A stretch of 64,000 bases of DNA from Flavobacterium poyangense (GCF_011751075.1 NZ_JAALLN010000007.1:62001-126000); one strand, 5' to 3'; positions 33,286-42,612 are shown, numbered from the stretch's first letter. The notes: generated from the sequence alone by a model not told the origin. Numbers and translations are program-made.

Positions 33286-33567
33286 GATAAAAGGCTCTTC
33301 CTTGAAGTTGTTGATGCTTTTTACAAAATAATTACTATTGAGTATGAATTAATAAAGAAGATTCATAAGCGTTAGAACTTAATTTATAATTAGTAAAAAG
33401 GTGCTTAAATTGCTTATAAATAGTAAAGTTTAAAAAGCAGAATAGGGAGAGCAAAATGGTATTCTAGAGGGTTGTTTTAGGTTTTATTTAAGCAAAAGAA
33501 ACCTTAAAAACGAAGCTAGGTTCAAAAGGACAAAAAAACTCTTAGCCATAAGCTATAGGCCCAGTAC

Positions 33568-33702
33568 TGTCATTCCGAATGAGGAATTACACCCATTTTG
33601 TTGTCACTCCGACGAAGGAGGAGTCACACCAGTAACTCGACAAAGATTAGCAACATACTGCACGGATTCTCGAGTGTGATTTCTCGTACCTCGAAATGAC
33701 AA
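33568..33702. repeat. Interspersed palindromic repeat, TCATTCCGA family (copy 2)
   Basis: Begins TGTCATTCCGAATGAGG and ends TCGAAATGACA, with an internal TGTCACTCCGACGAAGGAGG. In reverse complement its core aligns with 4868-4994. The remainder of the 33286-33820 gap is AT-rich with no gene, apart from the terminator at 33765-33800. Confidence 0.8.
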
Positions 33703-33764
33703 GATTACCGCTTAAAATTTTGCATTTCTGCGTGATAATGGGACTTCACCAGAATTAAAAATAA

Positions 33765-33800
33765 AAAATCCTTTAGCCATTCTACAGACTAAAGGATTTT
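33765..33800 (-). terminator. Hairpin terminator of the heme-uptake operon
   Basis: Perfect twelve-base arms AAAATCCTTTAG (33765-33776) and CTAAAGGATTTT (33789-33800). On the minus strand it ends in a T-run and lies 20 bases after the last lipoprotein gene of the operon. Confidence 0.85.
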
Positions 33801-33820
33801 ATCAAATATTTTGTGGACGT

Positions 33821-34843
33821 TTAGTTAATGGTTACAGGACTGTAGATGTCTAAATTATCTTCTCCTGTCGTATAACGTATTCTATTGTAAGAACCGGCAG
33901 GTACATTGGCGGGAATCTTTAAGACTACTTTGTAAGAAGTAAGGCTTACAATTTCTAATGGATAGGTTACAGCGGAATTAGCAGTATTATAAAGCGTTGC
34001 AGCAGTTATGGTATTTAAAAGTCCTCCTCTGATTTCTAAAGTTTCCCCGGTTTTTTTTGTGGCGGGAAAACCATATCTTTCGGTTTTAAAGTATTCGGGT
34101 TCGGCAATTTCAACTTTAAATCTGTTCTCAACACTAGCGTTTTGCAGAATATAAGCTCCATTTTTTATTCTTAACTCATAAAATCCTAAAGGCATATTCT
34201 CAGGTAGAAAATAATATACTCCGTAATTGAGATAGGGTGCAGTACCTGTTCCTTTGCCAACATATACGGTTTCTGCAACATATTCTGTCTGGTTAGTAGC
34301 AGAAACAAAATAAACTTTAGTGTCTTTTAAGCTCAGCCATAAATTGTCTATGTTATCCTGAAAGCCATTATTAGTGCGTTGTTGCAAATCTCCTTTGTAT
34401 AAAACTTCTCCGCTGCTTATAGTCCATGGTCGGGGTTGTTTTTGTCTTAGATCTATTTTAAGCGTATACTGTTTTTTTGTTCCTGCTTTAGAGGTCACCG
34501 TAAAGACAGCACCGTCTTTGAAAGGGATTTCTGCACCCGATGCGGGAGCAATTACAGCTTCCTGACCAAGGATAATTTCAGGTTTAATCGTTTCCGGAAG
34601 TACCATATGATTGCTCCAGGTAATTACGATACTACTTTCTGTTATAGCAGCACTTACAGGGTTGTTTTCTGCATCTTTTATGATAAAAGACTCAATTTGG
34701 TTATATCCCGGAACCTTTATGACATCGCCGGGGATGTTGTTTACCTTATCAACATATTCGGTGTCACAAGAGAGAAATAATAGTACTGAAAAAAGTGCCG
34801 CAGTCCTACGCAGAAGGAAATCGACAGTGTTTCTTTTACTCAT
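33821..34843 (-). CDS. Surface lipoprotein with cadherin-like and IPT/TIG-like domains
   Basis: A 340-residue lipoprotein (lipobox LLFLSC near residue 26). The first domain (about 45-130) carries ESFIIKDAENNPVSAAI, SNHMVLPETIKPEI and TSKAGTKKQYTLKI, a beta-sandwich form (DUF5018-like) common in Bacteroidetes surface lipoproteins. The C-terminal part (GETLEIRGGLLNTITAATLY, YKVVLKIPANVPAGSYNRIR) resembles an IPT/TIG-like fold. A related first domain is seen in the 248-residue lipoprotein at 35828-36574. It appears to be the last gene of the HmuY/TonB operon. Its role may be ligand capture on the cell surface, which is inference. Confidence 0.65.
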   Translation of the reverse strand: MSKRNTVDFLLRRTAALFSVLLFLSCDTEYVDKVNNIPGDVIKVPGYNQIESFIIKDAENNPVSAAITESSIVITWSNHMVLPETIKPEIILGQEAVIAPASGAEIPFKDGAVFTVTSKAGTKKQYTLKIDLRQKQPRPWTISSGEVLYKGDLQQRTNNGFQDNIDNLWLSLKDTKVYFVSATNQTEYVAETVYVGKGTGTAPYLNYGVYYFLPENMPLGFYELRIKNGAYILQNASVENRFKVEIAEPEYFKTERYGFPATKKTGETLEIRGGLLNTITAATLYNTANSAVTYPLEIVSLTSYKVVLKIPANVPAGSYNRIRYTTGEDNLDIYSPVTIN

Positions 34844-35076
34844 GATGGTATTGTATATTTAATTTGTAAATTATTTTAGTAATTTTACAGCGTATTGTTA
34901 AGACTGTATTTATTTTTTTAAATGCCTGTACTTACAATGCTTGCGGTAACGTAATGGAACCGTTTTTTAGCCATGGGTGAATAATTTAGATAAAGAACGC
35001 AATGGATCGCAGGTCAGCTTTTATTGCGGTTTTCATTACCTATTCTAGGAGCCCATGTTTTTTACATTGTTATTAA

Positions 35077-35745
35077 TTATTTTACTTGTGTCCAGTTATA
35101 ATTTACTACACTATTTGAAGATCCCGGAGTAATTCCAGTTACTTTAACCAAATAAGCTTCTGTTGCTGTAGATGGGCTTGTAACAGATTGTGAATTAGTT
35201 CCTGAATTTGTTTTCCAGATTACAATTGCTCTTGAAGGTGTCATAACATGAGTGATGATATTATAAGAGTAATACCCTAATCCATAGTTAAATCCTGAAA
35301 TAGTTCCGTTGTATCCTAATACATTGTATGGATCAGCCGGAGAAGTACCCACATTTGTCGAAACATTTTTAACCGAAATATTAGCGTTCCAGGTATCCCA
35401 GTTAGCACAAGTTTGGTTTAAAGCTACTGTACCTACGTACCATTTACCTGTGTTACCTACAGGGCGTATAGAACCACCATAGATACCTTCCCATTGCACA
35501 TTCACTCCACCGATTGTAGCGGCAACAGGAGTCCAGTTAGTATAAGTTGAGGAAGGCGCTGCAGTTCTGTTAACGGTAACACTTGCGTTAGTAACCGTGC
35601 AAAGGGCAGCAATTTTAGACGTTTTACTAGTAGTTTGTTTCTTTGTATTTGCTTGCGATTGTATTTCGGCAGTTTGTTCGTCAGAGCTACAAGATGTAAG
35701 TGAAATAGCAGCCAATGCTATAAGTGAAAAGATTATTTTTTTCAT
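35077..35745 (-). CDS. HmuY-like lipoprotein, divergent third copy
   Basis: A 222-residue lipoprotein (lipobox ISLTSC, cysteine near residue 19), with a low-complexity Thr/Lys/Gln linker (about 25-45). The stretch YYSYNIITHVMTPSRAIVIW matches the HmuY-family segment WFYYSLSTHIMQAIPNRTYA of the protein at 37399-38118, including the T-H-x-M core. NWDTWNANISVKN is comparable to the family's WDIAF region. I therefore read it as a divergent HmuY-type heme- or porphyrin-binding protein, although the overall similarity is weak and a structural comparison is needed to be certain. It lies within the same minus-strand gene series. Confidence 0.55.
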   Translation of the reverse strand: MKKIIFSLIALAAISLTSCSSDEQTAEIQSQANTKKQTTSKTSKIAALCTVTNASVTVNRTAAPSSTYTNWTPVAATIGGVNVQWEGIYGGSIRPVGNTGKWYVGTVALNQTCANWDTWNANISVKNVSTNVGTSPADPYNVLGYNGTISGFNYGLGYYSYNIITHVMTPSRAIVIWKTNSGTNSQSVTSPSTATEAYLVKVTGITPGSSNSVVNYNWTQVK

Positions 35746-35827
35746 AATATTTAAATTTAAATAGGGTTATTTGGCTCTTTTTAGCACCACTTGCAGTAAG
35801 GACAGGCATTTTTTGTTTTAAAAAGTT

Positions 35828-36574
35828 TTAATTGGTTATCCTGAACGGAAGTTTCATTGTTTTTGACATTTGATAACTTTCCATCATAAACCAGTAATCG
35901 GTATCGGGCTGAAGTGTTGGCAAATTGTTGATGTTATCGATGAAAACGTAATTCGCATAATAACTTCCAATATCCAGTCCGTCATTATATTGTTTCATTT
36001 GCCATTTTTTGTTTCCTTGGGCATCCACTACAAATAGTTTTGTTACCTGATACGACGGGAGGAAATTTTCTCCATTGATAAGTACTGAAGCATTAGTGTT
36101 GATTGTAAAATCAGGCGAACCATCAGACACTTCTTCTATGATAAGTTTAGGTTGTTGGACAATAATTTTGACCGTATATACTGCAGTTGAACCATCTGCT
36201 GCTTTTGTAGTATAGGTGGTAGGAGCTTTACTAAAAACAGGAATTAACTCAGTGGCAGCCGGTGAAATAGTTGTTTTTTCCGGGAGTGTTATTGCTGCTT
36301 CCAAATATTGATATTCATAATAGGCCGGGAGGTATACTGTAATGGTTTTTTCAAGATTATTTACTGCACTATGTATGGCTTGGGCTTCGCCAGGATTGGT
36401 AACACGAAAAGACACAATTCGTCTGGCGTCAAGATCGGTAATAATCTCGGTTTTAGTTTCTCCTTTAACATCGGTCCAACGCTCTTCTTCACTGTTGCAG
36501 GCAGTTAGTAGTACGAGCAAGGCAAAAGACTTTAAAAATAAAATTTTCTTAAATGGGGTAATTTTGGTTTTCAT
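35828..36574 (-). CDS. Lipoprotein with DUF5018-like domain
   Basis: A 248-residue lipoprotein (lipobox LVLLTAC near residue 26). The segment RRIVSFRVTNPGEAQAIHSA to YTTKAADGSTAVYTVKI is a beta-sandwich domain like that in the 340-residue lipoprotein at 33821-34843. The C-terminal half (TINTNASVLINGENFLP, PDTDYWFMMESYQMSKTMKL) resembles an IPT-type domain. It lies 14 bases after the HmuY gene at 36589-37392 and is part of the same operon. Function unknown; surface accessory protein in heme uptake is inferred. Confidence 0.65.
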   Translation of the reverse strand: MKTKITPFKKILFLKSFALLVLLTACNSEEERWTDVKGETKTEIITDLDARRIVSFRVTNPGEAQAIHSAVNNLEKTITVYLPAYYEYQYLEAAITLPEKTTISPAATELIPVFSKAPTTYTTKAADGSTAVYTVKIIVQQPKLIIEEVSDGSPDFTINTNASVLINGENFLPSYQVTKLFVVDAQGNKKWQMKQYNDGLDIGSYYANYVFIDNINNLPTLQPDTDYWFMMESYQMSKTMKLPFRITN

Positions 36575-36588
36575 AGTGTTTTTATTGC

Positions 36589-37392
36589 TTATTTAATTTC
36601 AAATTTGGTGCTTCCCGCTGGTACTAAGACATAGTCAAACGTATAGTACATATGAGGAGTATCTTTAAACCAGTCAGCCGGATTGTAGACATCTTTATAC
36701 ACCGAGATCATTTTAACTTTAGCATAATTACCATTTGCAGTTTTAAGGATCACGGTTCTTGCAGGGATGACAGTTCCTTTAGTCGTCGTAAGCGATTCTC
36801 CAAGTGCATAAGCTACATGCGCCTTTTTCGGATCATTTTTACCTAAAACATCACCACCAAAATCATACAGATACCAACCAATCCCGTTGCCAAATGCACC
36901 CGAATCATCTGTACCAATAAGGTCGACACCGGTCTTAAACTGACTGTCTGCTGGTATATCAACGACTTGATCAAAGTGTTTTGCTACTATAGTAATTCCG
37001 CCGGAACCACCTGCCTGAAACCCGTTGTTTTTGGTATCACTGCCATTATTTCCGGATAAAAAACTGGCATAAAGACCACCAAAGGCCAAATCCCATTTTC
37101 GTGTTTTTACAAAAGACCCGTCTACAGCTTTGTTTTCTTCAAGGCTGTAATATAAAGTTGCCGAAGGAGCGGTAGGATTTGAATCTGAAGTACTTCCCTG
37201 ATAGTTTTTTACACGTGTTACTTTATAAAATAGGGCATTATTGGTTGGTGTTCCCGGATTTCCACCGGTTTCTTTTCCCGGCGTTTCTGTTTTGGCTTCA
37301 TCAGAAGAGCAAGCAGCAAACAAAGAAGTGATCAGGAAAAGTGTTAATATGCTTTTTGTGAATTTCTTTACTGGAATTTCAATTTTTTTCAT
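36589..37392 (-). CDS. HmuY-family heme-binding lipoprotein, copy 2
   Basis: A 267-residue lipoprotein (lipobox SLFAACSSD near residue 28) with a Gly/Pro/Thr-rich linker. The HmuY fold signatures are present: YYSLEENKAV, WDLAFGGLYASFLSGNNG, GIGWYLYDFGGD, ARTVILKTANGNYAKVKMIS and PHMYYTFDYVLVP. HmuY proteins are surface hemophores that take heme from host or environmental hemoproteins and pass it to a TonB receptor. The STHxM segment found in the other two copies is replaced here by GDVLGKN, so its heme ligation, if any, must differ. It is separated by 6 bases from the other HmuY gene. Confidence 0.8.
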   Translation of the reverse strand: MKKIEIPVKKFTKSILTLFLITSLFAACSSDEAKTETPGKETGGNPGTPTNNALFYKVTRVKNYQGSTSDSNPTAPSATLYYSLEENKAVDGSFVKTRKWDLAFGGLYASFLSGNNGSDTKNNGFQAGGSGGITIVAKHFDQVVDIPADSQFKTGVDLIGTDDSGAFGNGIGWYLYDFGGDVLGKNDPKKAHVAYALGESLTTTKGTVIPARTVILKTANGNYAKVKMISVYKDVYNPADWFKDTPHMYYTFDYVLVPAGSTKFEIK

Positions 37393-37398
37393 GACTTA

Positions 37399-38118
37399 TT
37401 ATTTTGTGTTTAAATTTTTGCTACCGTCATTTTGCACATAGTACTTGAAGGTAAAATAGGGGGCAGGCCAGTTAAGATCAGTCACGGCAGGAGGATTACC
37501 TTTATAGGCGTTTATAAGCTGCAATTTTGCATATTTGCCGTCCGGCAGTCTGATGGCGTAGGTACGATTTGGTATCGCCTGCATGATGTGAGTGCTGAGG
37601 CTGTAGTAGAACCAGCCAAGTGAACTTGCTGAGGATGCCCATCCTATTTTAGTAATGTCGCTGTTGTTAAAATCAGCATCGGCAGGTGCTTTATCTACAT
37701 TTTGGTAGGCTTCGTTGATCAAGACAACTGCTGTATTTTTTGCCGGTCCGTCAAAACCGGGATTGTAAGTGTATTTGGCATTATTGATATAGACTTCGCT
37801 ATTGTACGGTCCTGTAAAAGCGATATCCCAGTCATTTGTTTTCATAAATTTTAAAGAATCTGCTTTAGTGTGTAACCAGATTTGCTTTTGGTCGCTGAAG
37901 CGAAAAAGAAACGCATGAAAGCCTCTGTTTTCTTTCCCTTTGGTACCATCACCCATTGCAGCTCCGGTATCTCCGGCAAGGTCTGTAATTATGATGCTTT
38001 TGCCATCTTCAAGTGAAGAAGCGGCGTTTTCTTCATTGCTGCTGCAGGAGGTGAGACTCAGGATGGAGACCATTAGAAGTGCGAAAGAACACTTTTTTAT
38101 AGTTTGAGTTGTTATCAT
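37399..38118 (-). CDS. HmuY-family heme-binding lipoprotein, copy 1
   Basis: A 239-residue lipoprotein (lipobox LSLTSCSSN near residue 25). HmuY-type landmarks: NRGFHAFLFRFSDQKQIWLH, WDIAFTGPYNSEVYINN, WFYYSLSTHIMQAIPNRTYA, IRLPDGKYAKLQLINAYK and PYFTFKYYV. The conserved His and Met of STHIM are plausible axial heme ligands, but this cannot be decided by eye. The gene follows the TonB receptor by 30 bases, the usual receptor-hemophore order reported for hmuR/hmuY systems (there hmuY precedes hmuR in Porphyromonas, so the order differs). Confidence 0.85.
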   Translation of the reverse strand: MITTQTIKKCSFALLMVSILSLTSCSSNEENAASSLEDGKSIIITDLAGDTGAAMGDGTKGKENRGFHAFLFRFSDQKQIWLHTKADSLKFMKTNDWDIAFTGPYNSEVYINNAKYTYNPGFDGPAKNTAVVLINEAYQNVDKAPADADFNNSDITKIGWASSASSLGWFYYSLSTHIMQAIPNRTYAIRLPDGKYAKLQLINAYKGNPPAVTDLNWPAPYFTFKYYVQNDGSKNLNTK

Positions 38119-38148
38119 TATAATTGTATTTAAGGTTGTTGGATTAAT

Positions 38149-40536
38149 TTATTGTTCTTTAAAGAAACGGTAGGTTATACCAGCCAAAATGATTCGCCCC
38201 GGTTGTCCCGGCATCAAGGGATCTGTATAATCAAAAATATTATCGGCGGTGAGTCTGATTCGTAAATGGTCTTTTAGCAATTGTTTTTCGAGACTGGCAT
38301 TGGTGAGCCAGTAGTCTTTCACAAAAATGTCATACTTGTCTATAAACTGGTTTCCGTTGCGATCTCCAAAAGGATATTTACCTCTAAAATTTACTCTGAT
38401 ATTGGCATTAAGTTTCCATGGAGCATGGTTGTAAAATAGTGTTGCATTGGCCATATGACGAGAACGGTTTTCTATTCCCCAATAGTCTGACGGTCTTGGT
38501 TTATAGGAATTTCCGGTTGCCGGATCATGTATATTTTGACTGTAAGGCCATTTTCCTGCGCTGATACTGTCCTTTACGCTGAGATCTTTAGCAATTAAGT
38601 ATTGATACCCTGCGCTTATTTCCATGTTTTTTATTGGAGTAGCCTTAAAAGAAAGTTCAAATCCTTTATTGACCGCTTCAGGTAAGTTTTGATAGGTATA
38701 AATAATACGGTTATTACTTCCGGTTGCAACCTGTATGCTATTGATTTGATTGGTAATTTTATGATAGAATACATTTCCTTCTGCCTTGAAGCCTTTTGAA
38801 AGCTCCATAGTCAGTCCGGTATTGTACGAGGTACTTTTTTCTGCCTGTAGATTTCCTGCTGCCTGATTTAGGATGTATTGTCTGATTTCGCTTACTTGTC
38901 CATCCTGCTGCAATTGCTTTAATGTTGGGACCAGAACAGCGTTACCAATAACAAGATAGTTGCCTGTTGAGTTATAAAAAACCAGATAGTTGGTCTTGAA
39001 ATCCGGAGCTTTAAACCCGGTACCAATCCCCGCTTTAAAAGTTATTTTGGGTGTGATATAGTACTGTAGACCAAAACTTGGATTGATCCTGCCTCCAAAA
39101 TTATTGGTATGATCGTATCGCAAACCACCAACAGCTTTTATCTTTGCAAAAGGCGTCCATTCTCCCTGAACATACGAAAAGAATGTGTTTAATGCATTTA
39201 CATTTGTTAAGGCATCATCGTTCATGTTTTCAAGGCTGCCACCAATTCCACCTACAATTTGATAGGCGTTCGTAGTGCTATATGAAAATTGTTGTTCAAA
39301 GCGATGTAAGGTCTGTTTGAAGACATCCTGACTTGCAGTAGTATTACTCTGCTGCCAGGCAACACTCATATCAGCAGTGTAATAGGTAAGGTAATATCGA
39401 GTATTACTTTTAAGACTTGGATTAAAGCGATGATCAAGAGAAAGTGAAAGATTGACATCCTGTTCGTCCTGATAATCTCCGGATACATGACCCAAACCAA
39501 AATCTTTCTGCATATAAGAACGACGTAGTCCATAACGACCGCTTAAGTTTAGAAAGCTGTTTTTATTCAATTCATAACGTGATCTTCCCTGTAAACTGTA
39601 ATTCTCGTAGGGCGGAGAAGTGGTGCCTTTGATGTATTTGGAGTTGGTATTAAAGCCATCGGTTCTATAATAATTAGCCGCCATATTTGCGGTAGCTTTG
39701 TTTTTCAGGAAGGGAGTTTCTCCTTCCAAAGTAGCATCAATAATATTCAGACTGCCATAGCTGATACCTGCTTGCAACTGAGGATCGACAACACCATTTC
39801 TGGTAATGATGTTTATGGTGCCGCCTAGTGCTTCACTTCCGTACAGACTGGAGGAGGCCCCTTTTATGATTTCGATGCGCTCAATATTAGAAACACTGAT
39901 TCGCGAAAGATCAAAATTACCGTTGTTACGACCGACCATAGGCTGTCCGTCAATGAGTACAATAATGTACTCGCTTCCAAAGCCTTGCATTTGCACCCCC
40001 ACTGATCGCGCACCCCCGCCAATATTGTTGACAATAGCTATTCCGGTCTGTTCTTTTAAGATTTCGTCCAGTCTTCGACTTCCCATAAGTTCAATGGTTC
40101 TGCGGTCGATAACCGTTACCGGCATCGCGCTGTATTTTGCATTGATTAAACTTTCCGGATTGCTTTTTGTTTTTGAACTAACTACATTGACTTCTTTTAA
40201 ATCAATTGCTGTCTCCATTTTGATGTGTAATGGCTTAAGATGCTGGCCATTTACTGTAATTTGTTGAAAATAGTCCTTAAAACCGATAGTAGCAATCTTG
40301 ATAGTATAAACACCATTGGCTAGTTCTGAAAACGAAAAAGATCCATTAGCGTCTGATGTAGTAGACTTACCGGTTGGTAGTAGTTCAATAAGAGCTTCTG
40401 AAACAGGATTGCCGTTATGCTGAATTAAACCGCTTATAGCTGTTCTATTTTGCGCCTGTGTCAGACTTACACGCAATAGTACAAAAGCGGTTAGAGTTGC
40501 TTTTTTTATGAAATTTGGAAGTGTATTGTTTTTCAT
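38149..40536 (-). CDS. TonB-dependent receptor, HmuR/heme-uptake type
   Basis: A 795-residue outer-membrane receptor with a signal peptide, a CarboxypepD_reg-like domain (about 30-115: AISGLIQHNGNPVSEALIEL), a plug (VTVIDRRTIELMGSRRLDEI, QMQGFGSEYIIVLIDGQPM, EIIKGASSSLYGSEALGG) and a TonB barrel ending GITYRFFKEQ. Association with HmuY-family lipoproteins suggests heme import rather than vitamin B12, although BtuB-like receptors have a similar plug. It is the first gene of a minus-strand series extending to 33821. A TTTATTTAGA half-operator lies about 40 bases upstream of its start. Confidence 0.9.
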   Translation of the reverse strand: MKNNTLPNFIKKATLTAFVLLRVSLTQAQNRTAISGLIQHNGNPVSEALIELLPTGKSTTSDANGSFSFSELANGVYTIKIATIGFKDYFQQITVNGQHLKPLHIKMETAIDLKEVNVVSSKTKSNPESLINAKYSAMPVTVIDRRTIELMGSRRLDEILKEQTGIAIVNNIGGGARSVGVQMQGFGSEYIIVLIDGQPMVGRNNGNFDLSRISVSNIERIEIIKGASSSLYGSEALGGTINIITRNGVVDPQLQAGISYGSLNIIDATLEGETPFLKNKATANMAANYYRTDGFNTNSKYIKGTTSPPYENYSLQGRSRYELNKNSFLNLSGRYGLRRSYMQKDFGLGHVSGDYQDEQDVNLSLSLDHRFNPSLKSNTRYYLTYYTADMSVAWQQSNTTASQDVFKQTLHRFEQQFSYSTTNAYQIVGGIGGSLENMNDDALTNVNALNTFFSYVQGEWTPFAKIKAVGGLRYDHTNNFGGRINPSFGLQYYITPKITFKAGIGTGFKAPDFKTNYLVFYNSTGNYLVIGNAVLVPTLKQLQQDGQVSEIRQYILNQAAGNLQAEKSTSYNTGLTMELSKGFKAEGNVFYHKITNQINSIQVATGSNNRIIYTYQNLPEAVNKGFELSFKATPIKNMEISAGYQYLIAKDLSVKDSISAGKWPYSQNIHDPATGNSYKPRPSDYWGIENRSRHMANATLFYNHAPWKLNANIRVNFRGKYPFGDRNGNQFIDKYDIFVKDYWLTNASLEKQLLKDHLRIRLTADNIFDYTDPLMPGQPGRIILAGITYRFFKEQ

Positions 40537-40574
40537 TTCAATTTGTATTGTAGGAGAATAACCCGCCTACTATC

Positions 40575-40598
40575 TTTATTTAGACTGTGTAAAAATAA
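40575..40598 (-). promoter_or_regulatory. Imperfect TTTAGA-N5 operator upstream of the heme receptor
   Basis: TTTATTTAGA-CTGTG-TAAAAATAA. One arm is identical to the half-site before the PepSY and siderophore genes, and the other is degraded, although the outer AT-rich symmetry (TTATTT/AAATAA) is kept. It lies about 40 bases before the receptor start codon. Confidence 0.5.
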
Positions 40599-40989
40599 TA
40601 ATTAAAATAGTATTGATAGTCTTTTTTTTACATGTTTAATAAAATACTGTCAAAATGTTAAATGTGTTACTTCATTAAAACAATGAATTGCAGTAGCTTT
40701 AACTATTTCTAATCAATTGTTTAGTGAAATGCAAAGAATGAATAGTGAAGCTTTGTTTTAAGAAAAAATTAACATAAATTAATTCTAAAGCGATGGAAAA
40801 AATTGTGAAGAAGTATACAGTTTTGGGATTATTGTTCAGATTCGAAACTGCTTTTTTTTGGAAATTAACATCTAAAACCATCAGGATGTCCGGAAGTTTT
40901 GTAAAGAGTTAGTTCGTCTTTCCAGCTATGGTGATGCCCTCTTTATTTAAGTAAAGGAATACCTTTTTTTTAAGTTTTGATAAACCTAC

Positions 40990-41083
40990 ATCAATTGCCT
41001 CTAGCTTTAACTGGAGATTAAGAATTGATTAATAACAAAGAGGCATTAGCCGAAGCTTTTAGAGTCAGACTATAGTCTCTGAG
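40990..41083. repeat. Degenerate GGCTTTAGCCGAA/CTCCAGC-family repeat (copy 2)
   Basis: ATTGCCTCTAGCTTTAACTG, AAGAATTGATTAATAACAAAG and AGGCATTAGCCGAAGCTTTT parallel the elements at 22458-22702 and 56946-57075 with several mismatches. The rest of 40537-41198 is AT-rich and holds the heme-receptor promoter region. Confidence 0.7.
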
Positions 41084-41198
41084 CCTTTCGAAATAACCTC
41101 CGGTAAAAACGGAAGCAATTCAAATAAAACTAAGGTTATTTGTATTTAGATTGCAATTAAACAGAGTAATTAACTAGCAATCGGAACTAATTAAAAAG

Positions 41199-42119
41199 CT
41201 AAATCCACTCCTCATGAGTAGTGAAATCATCCGGAAAATACGTAAGATATTGTACCATTCTTGGACTTTTTCCTTTGTTTGCAGTAGCGCAGTGAGGCAA
41301 TGTATTGTTCCATATAATAAAATCGCCTGCGTTAGCGCTAATGGGTTTAGGTTGCAATGTCGTAGTGGCTTTCTCTCTTGGATTTTCGTTGGGTTTGAGA
41401 GCAGCAAGCCAATTATCAATTTTATTATGAAAACCCGGTACACAATGAAAAGCACCATCATCAGGGCCGCAATCGGTGAGGTAGAGTAGCCCCTGAAGTC
41501 CAAACGGGATGGGTTGCTTTAAATTAGTATCCCAATGAAGAGGACTTCCCAGAAAAGTAAAATCTTCCGTTTCCGGCGGATTAAAACTTACCTTATCAAT
41601 GGTTTTGTATATTTTGGTTGTATTGTAAAGTTGCTCATATGCCTTTTTAATTCTGGGAGAAAATCGGTTCCTGTTTAATGTTTCGTGATCCGAAAAATTA
41701 AGCATTAATCCCTTTTGGTTTTCATGTCTTATGTACCAGGTTTCTTTATTGTTGGGATCCATTTTTAAGAATTCCCAAATAGCTTGCTGTGTCTCTTCAC
41801 AATCTTTTTTTGAGATCGCATTTTTTACAATGACATAGCCATTTTGATTCCAAAATTGTAAATCTTCTTCAGAAAGAACCTTGTTTGCAGTCTCTTCAAG
41901 TTCAATAGTTTCCTTCTTTTGATTGGCATTGATCCATTTTTTGAATGTTTCGAAATCAGGTTTTTCAAAGTACAGGAATTGTATAGTGTCTTCCATACTG
42001 ATACCTAATTGATATAAGGTTTTAATTTCGTTGTTCCAGCTTTGTGTGCTATTTGCAATAGAAGAACCGGAAGGATTCAGAGTGCGCTCCCATAGTTTTT
42101 CAAGAATAGTCCAGGGCAT
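41199..42119 (-). CDS. Phytanoyl-CoA dioxygenase (PhyH)-family oxygenase
   Basis: A 306-residue non-heme iron, 2-oxoglutarate-dependent oxygenase. The facial triad is visible as H195 and D197 (LHWDTNLKQ) plus H276 (NNTLPHCATANKG), with R287 as the likely 2-oxoglutarate-binding residue. WNQNGYVIVKNAISKKDCEE is the usual N-terminal family segment, and DDGAFHCVPGFHNKIDNWL a further hallmark. Substrates of bacterial members range from fatty acyl-CoA to small natural products and cannot be predicted here. It is flanked by large gene-poor gaps and probably monocistronic. Confidence 0.88.
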   Translation of the reverse strand: MPWTILEKLWERTLNPSGSSIANSTQSWNNEIKTLYQLGISMEDTIQFLYFEKPDFETFKKWINANQKKETIELEETANKVLSEEDLQFWNQNGYVIVKNAISKKDCEETQQAIWEFLKMDPNNKETWYIRHENQKGLMLNFSDHETLNRNRFSPRIKKAYEQLYNTTKIYKTIDKVSFNPPETEDFTFLGSPLHWDTNLKQPIPFGLQGLLYLTDCGPDDGAFHCVPGFHNKIDNWLAALKPNENPREKATTTLQPKPISANAGDFIIWNNTLPHCATANKGKSPRMVQYLTYFPDDFTTHEEWI

Positions 42120-42540
42120 ATTTTATAACAGTTTATGGATTTGTAGTTTTAAAGTTGCTTTATTTGAAAACTAATTTCTCAGCGCATAAATAATCCGTAG
42201 AATGATGAGATAGTTTCAATACTATGGTTTGAAACAGATTTACGGTGAATTCAAAAATAGCATTTTTAAAGTTTTCGGTTTAAAGTAGAAATACCTGTTT
42301 TAGTCGCAAGAATAATTAGCCTTCTGCAATACCTGTCATCAACAAGAAACAAGTAACTTTTCTAATTTCAATTGCTATCTTATTCCAAATGTAAAGTAGG
42401 TGACAGTCTCCTTTTTTTAAAGTGCTTAATTTTGAAATATAAATTAAATACTATGAAAAATACTTTTCTTTTACTGTTTGCAATTCATTTTAAAATAAGA
42501 ATAAACCAAGACCAAAATAACTTTATAACCAACCCAAAGT

Positions 42541-42612
42541 AAATCTCATTAATCTGTGAAATCTGTGGCAGTTTTTTTCGTTTTGCCATAGATCTCACAG
42601 ATTAATGGGATT
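42541..42612. repeat. Palindrome, AATCTCATTAATCTGTG family
   Basis: Arms AATCTCATTAATCTGTGAAAT and CACAGATTAATGGGATT flank GTGGCAG...TTGCCAT. Related to sequence at 11205-11278 and 44205-44290. The 42120-42893 gap contains this, the next repeat and the phosphatase promoter, but no gene. Confidence 0.7.

Noticed and set aside
39806..40267. 153-codon plus-strand frame antisense to the heme receptor
   Set aside because: It lies entirely within the plug-domain coding region on the other strand; the receptor sequence is clearly the real gene.
40699..40881. 60-codon minus-strand frame upstream of the heme receptor
   Set aside because: AT-rich intergenic sequence, no domain, no conserved-looking start.
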